A stretch of 64,000 nt of DNA from an uncultured Bacteroidales bacterium (lineage in GTDB: Bacteria > Bacteroidota > Bacteroidia > Bacteroidales > P3): the NCBI GenBank assembly GCA_947165255.1, contig CAMUZR010000010.1, positions 27,984-91,983 of the forward strand. The letters are read 5' to 3'. The translations under genes were made by a program, and so were the position numbers. Each line of letters starts with the position of its first letter. The first letter of the stretch is position 1. The notes below the pieces were generated by a model. It made no database searches, had not been told where the DNA came from, and saw only the letters and a program-made list of their open reading frames with translations. Below are positions 63,853 to 64,000 of this stretch, one piece after another.

Positions 63853-64000
63853 GCCGGGACAGGGACAATTTTTTATAGGGATATCTAAAAATACGAAAAA
63901 TACAACGATTAAACTCTCTAGAATAAAACAGGACTAATTTTTGACATATTATAGATTCAACCTCGAAGTGCAACGCTGTTGTGCAAAGATAGCAAGAATT
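63853..64000. other. Right edge of window
   Basis: No gene is supported. A minus-strand -7-like box TATCTTTG is present at 63991-63984, with only a 9-codon frame after it (ATG at 63947). It may belong to a small RNA or be chance. Confidence 0.35.

Noticed and set aside
63918-63947. Nine-codon frame after a minus-strand -7 box at the right edge
   Set aside because: Too short and without support; noted only as a possible promoter.

Overview
The window looks like chromosomal DNA of a Bacteroidota (probably Bacteroidales) bacterium. Signs are the TTTG-N19-22-TAnnTTTG promoters in front of many genes, A-rich rather than Shine-Dalgarno leaders, type IX secretion (T9SS) C-terminal sorting domains, a fused SecDF, a CarboxypepD_reg/TonB-dependent receptor, PorV/PorQ and DUF4301. 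The species cannot be named from sequence alone.

Layout. 1-2.4 kb: a type I restriction-modification methyltransferase (hsdM) followed on the same strand by a metallophosphoesterase cut by the window edge. 2.6-10.4 kb: two secreted T9SS cargo proteins, a choice-of-anchor L protein and a 2019-residue fibronectin-III/adhesin protein. 10.5-13.9 kb: a lipoprotein and MMPL/RND exporter pair. 14.4 kb: a 44-codon gene missing from the ORF track. 14.7-21.5 kb: lemA and a TPM protein, DUF4301, a lipoprotein, peptidylprolyl isomerase, pheS, folB and radC. 21.6-34.9 kb: secDF, a small membrane protein, then a TonB-dependent receptor, a 1601-residue T9SS cargo and a PorV/PorQ-like barrel. 35-40.7 kb: greA, a YqaA-type membrane protein, HIT, purM, rpsO and pnp.

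40.84-44.5 kb: tRNA-Gly(CCC) carries a small integrative element of about 3.55 kb, bounded by a 26-bp near-perfect repeat of the tRNA 3' end. It encodes a tyrosine recombinase and a three-gene operon on the other strand: a small protein ending in a ssrA-like LAA tail, a SecB-like chaperone and a possible ADP-ribosyltransferase-like protein. I read this as a mobile toxin-antitoxin-chaperone (TAC) system and as the strongest candidate for something undescribed here. A terminator that probably served the tRNA now lies just outside the right repeat.

44.5-64 kb: a short class II-type UvrA, an MFS transporter, a YitT protein, an operon of glycosyltransferase, secreted protein and OmpA/PD40 protein, an alpha/beta hydrolase, a decaying locus (AraC fragment, intact esterase lipoprotein, broken aldo/keto reductase, broken secreted flavodoxin), gdhA, and two secreted proteins, the last a T9SS cargo whose 3' half is visibly more GC-rich than its 5' half. 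No CRISPR array, rRNA gene or complete insertion sequence was seen.
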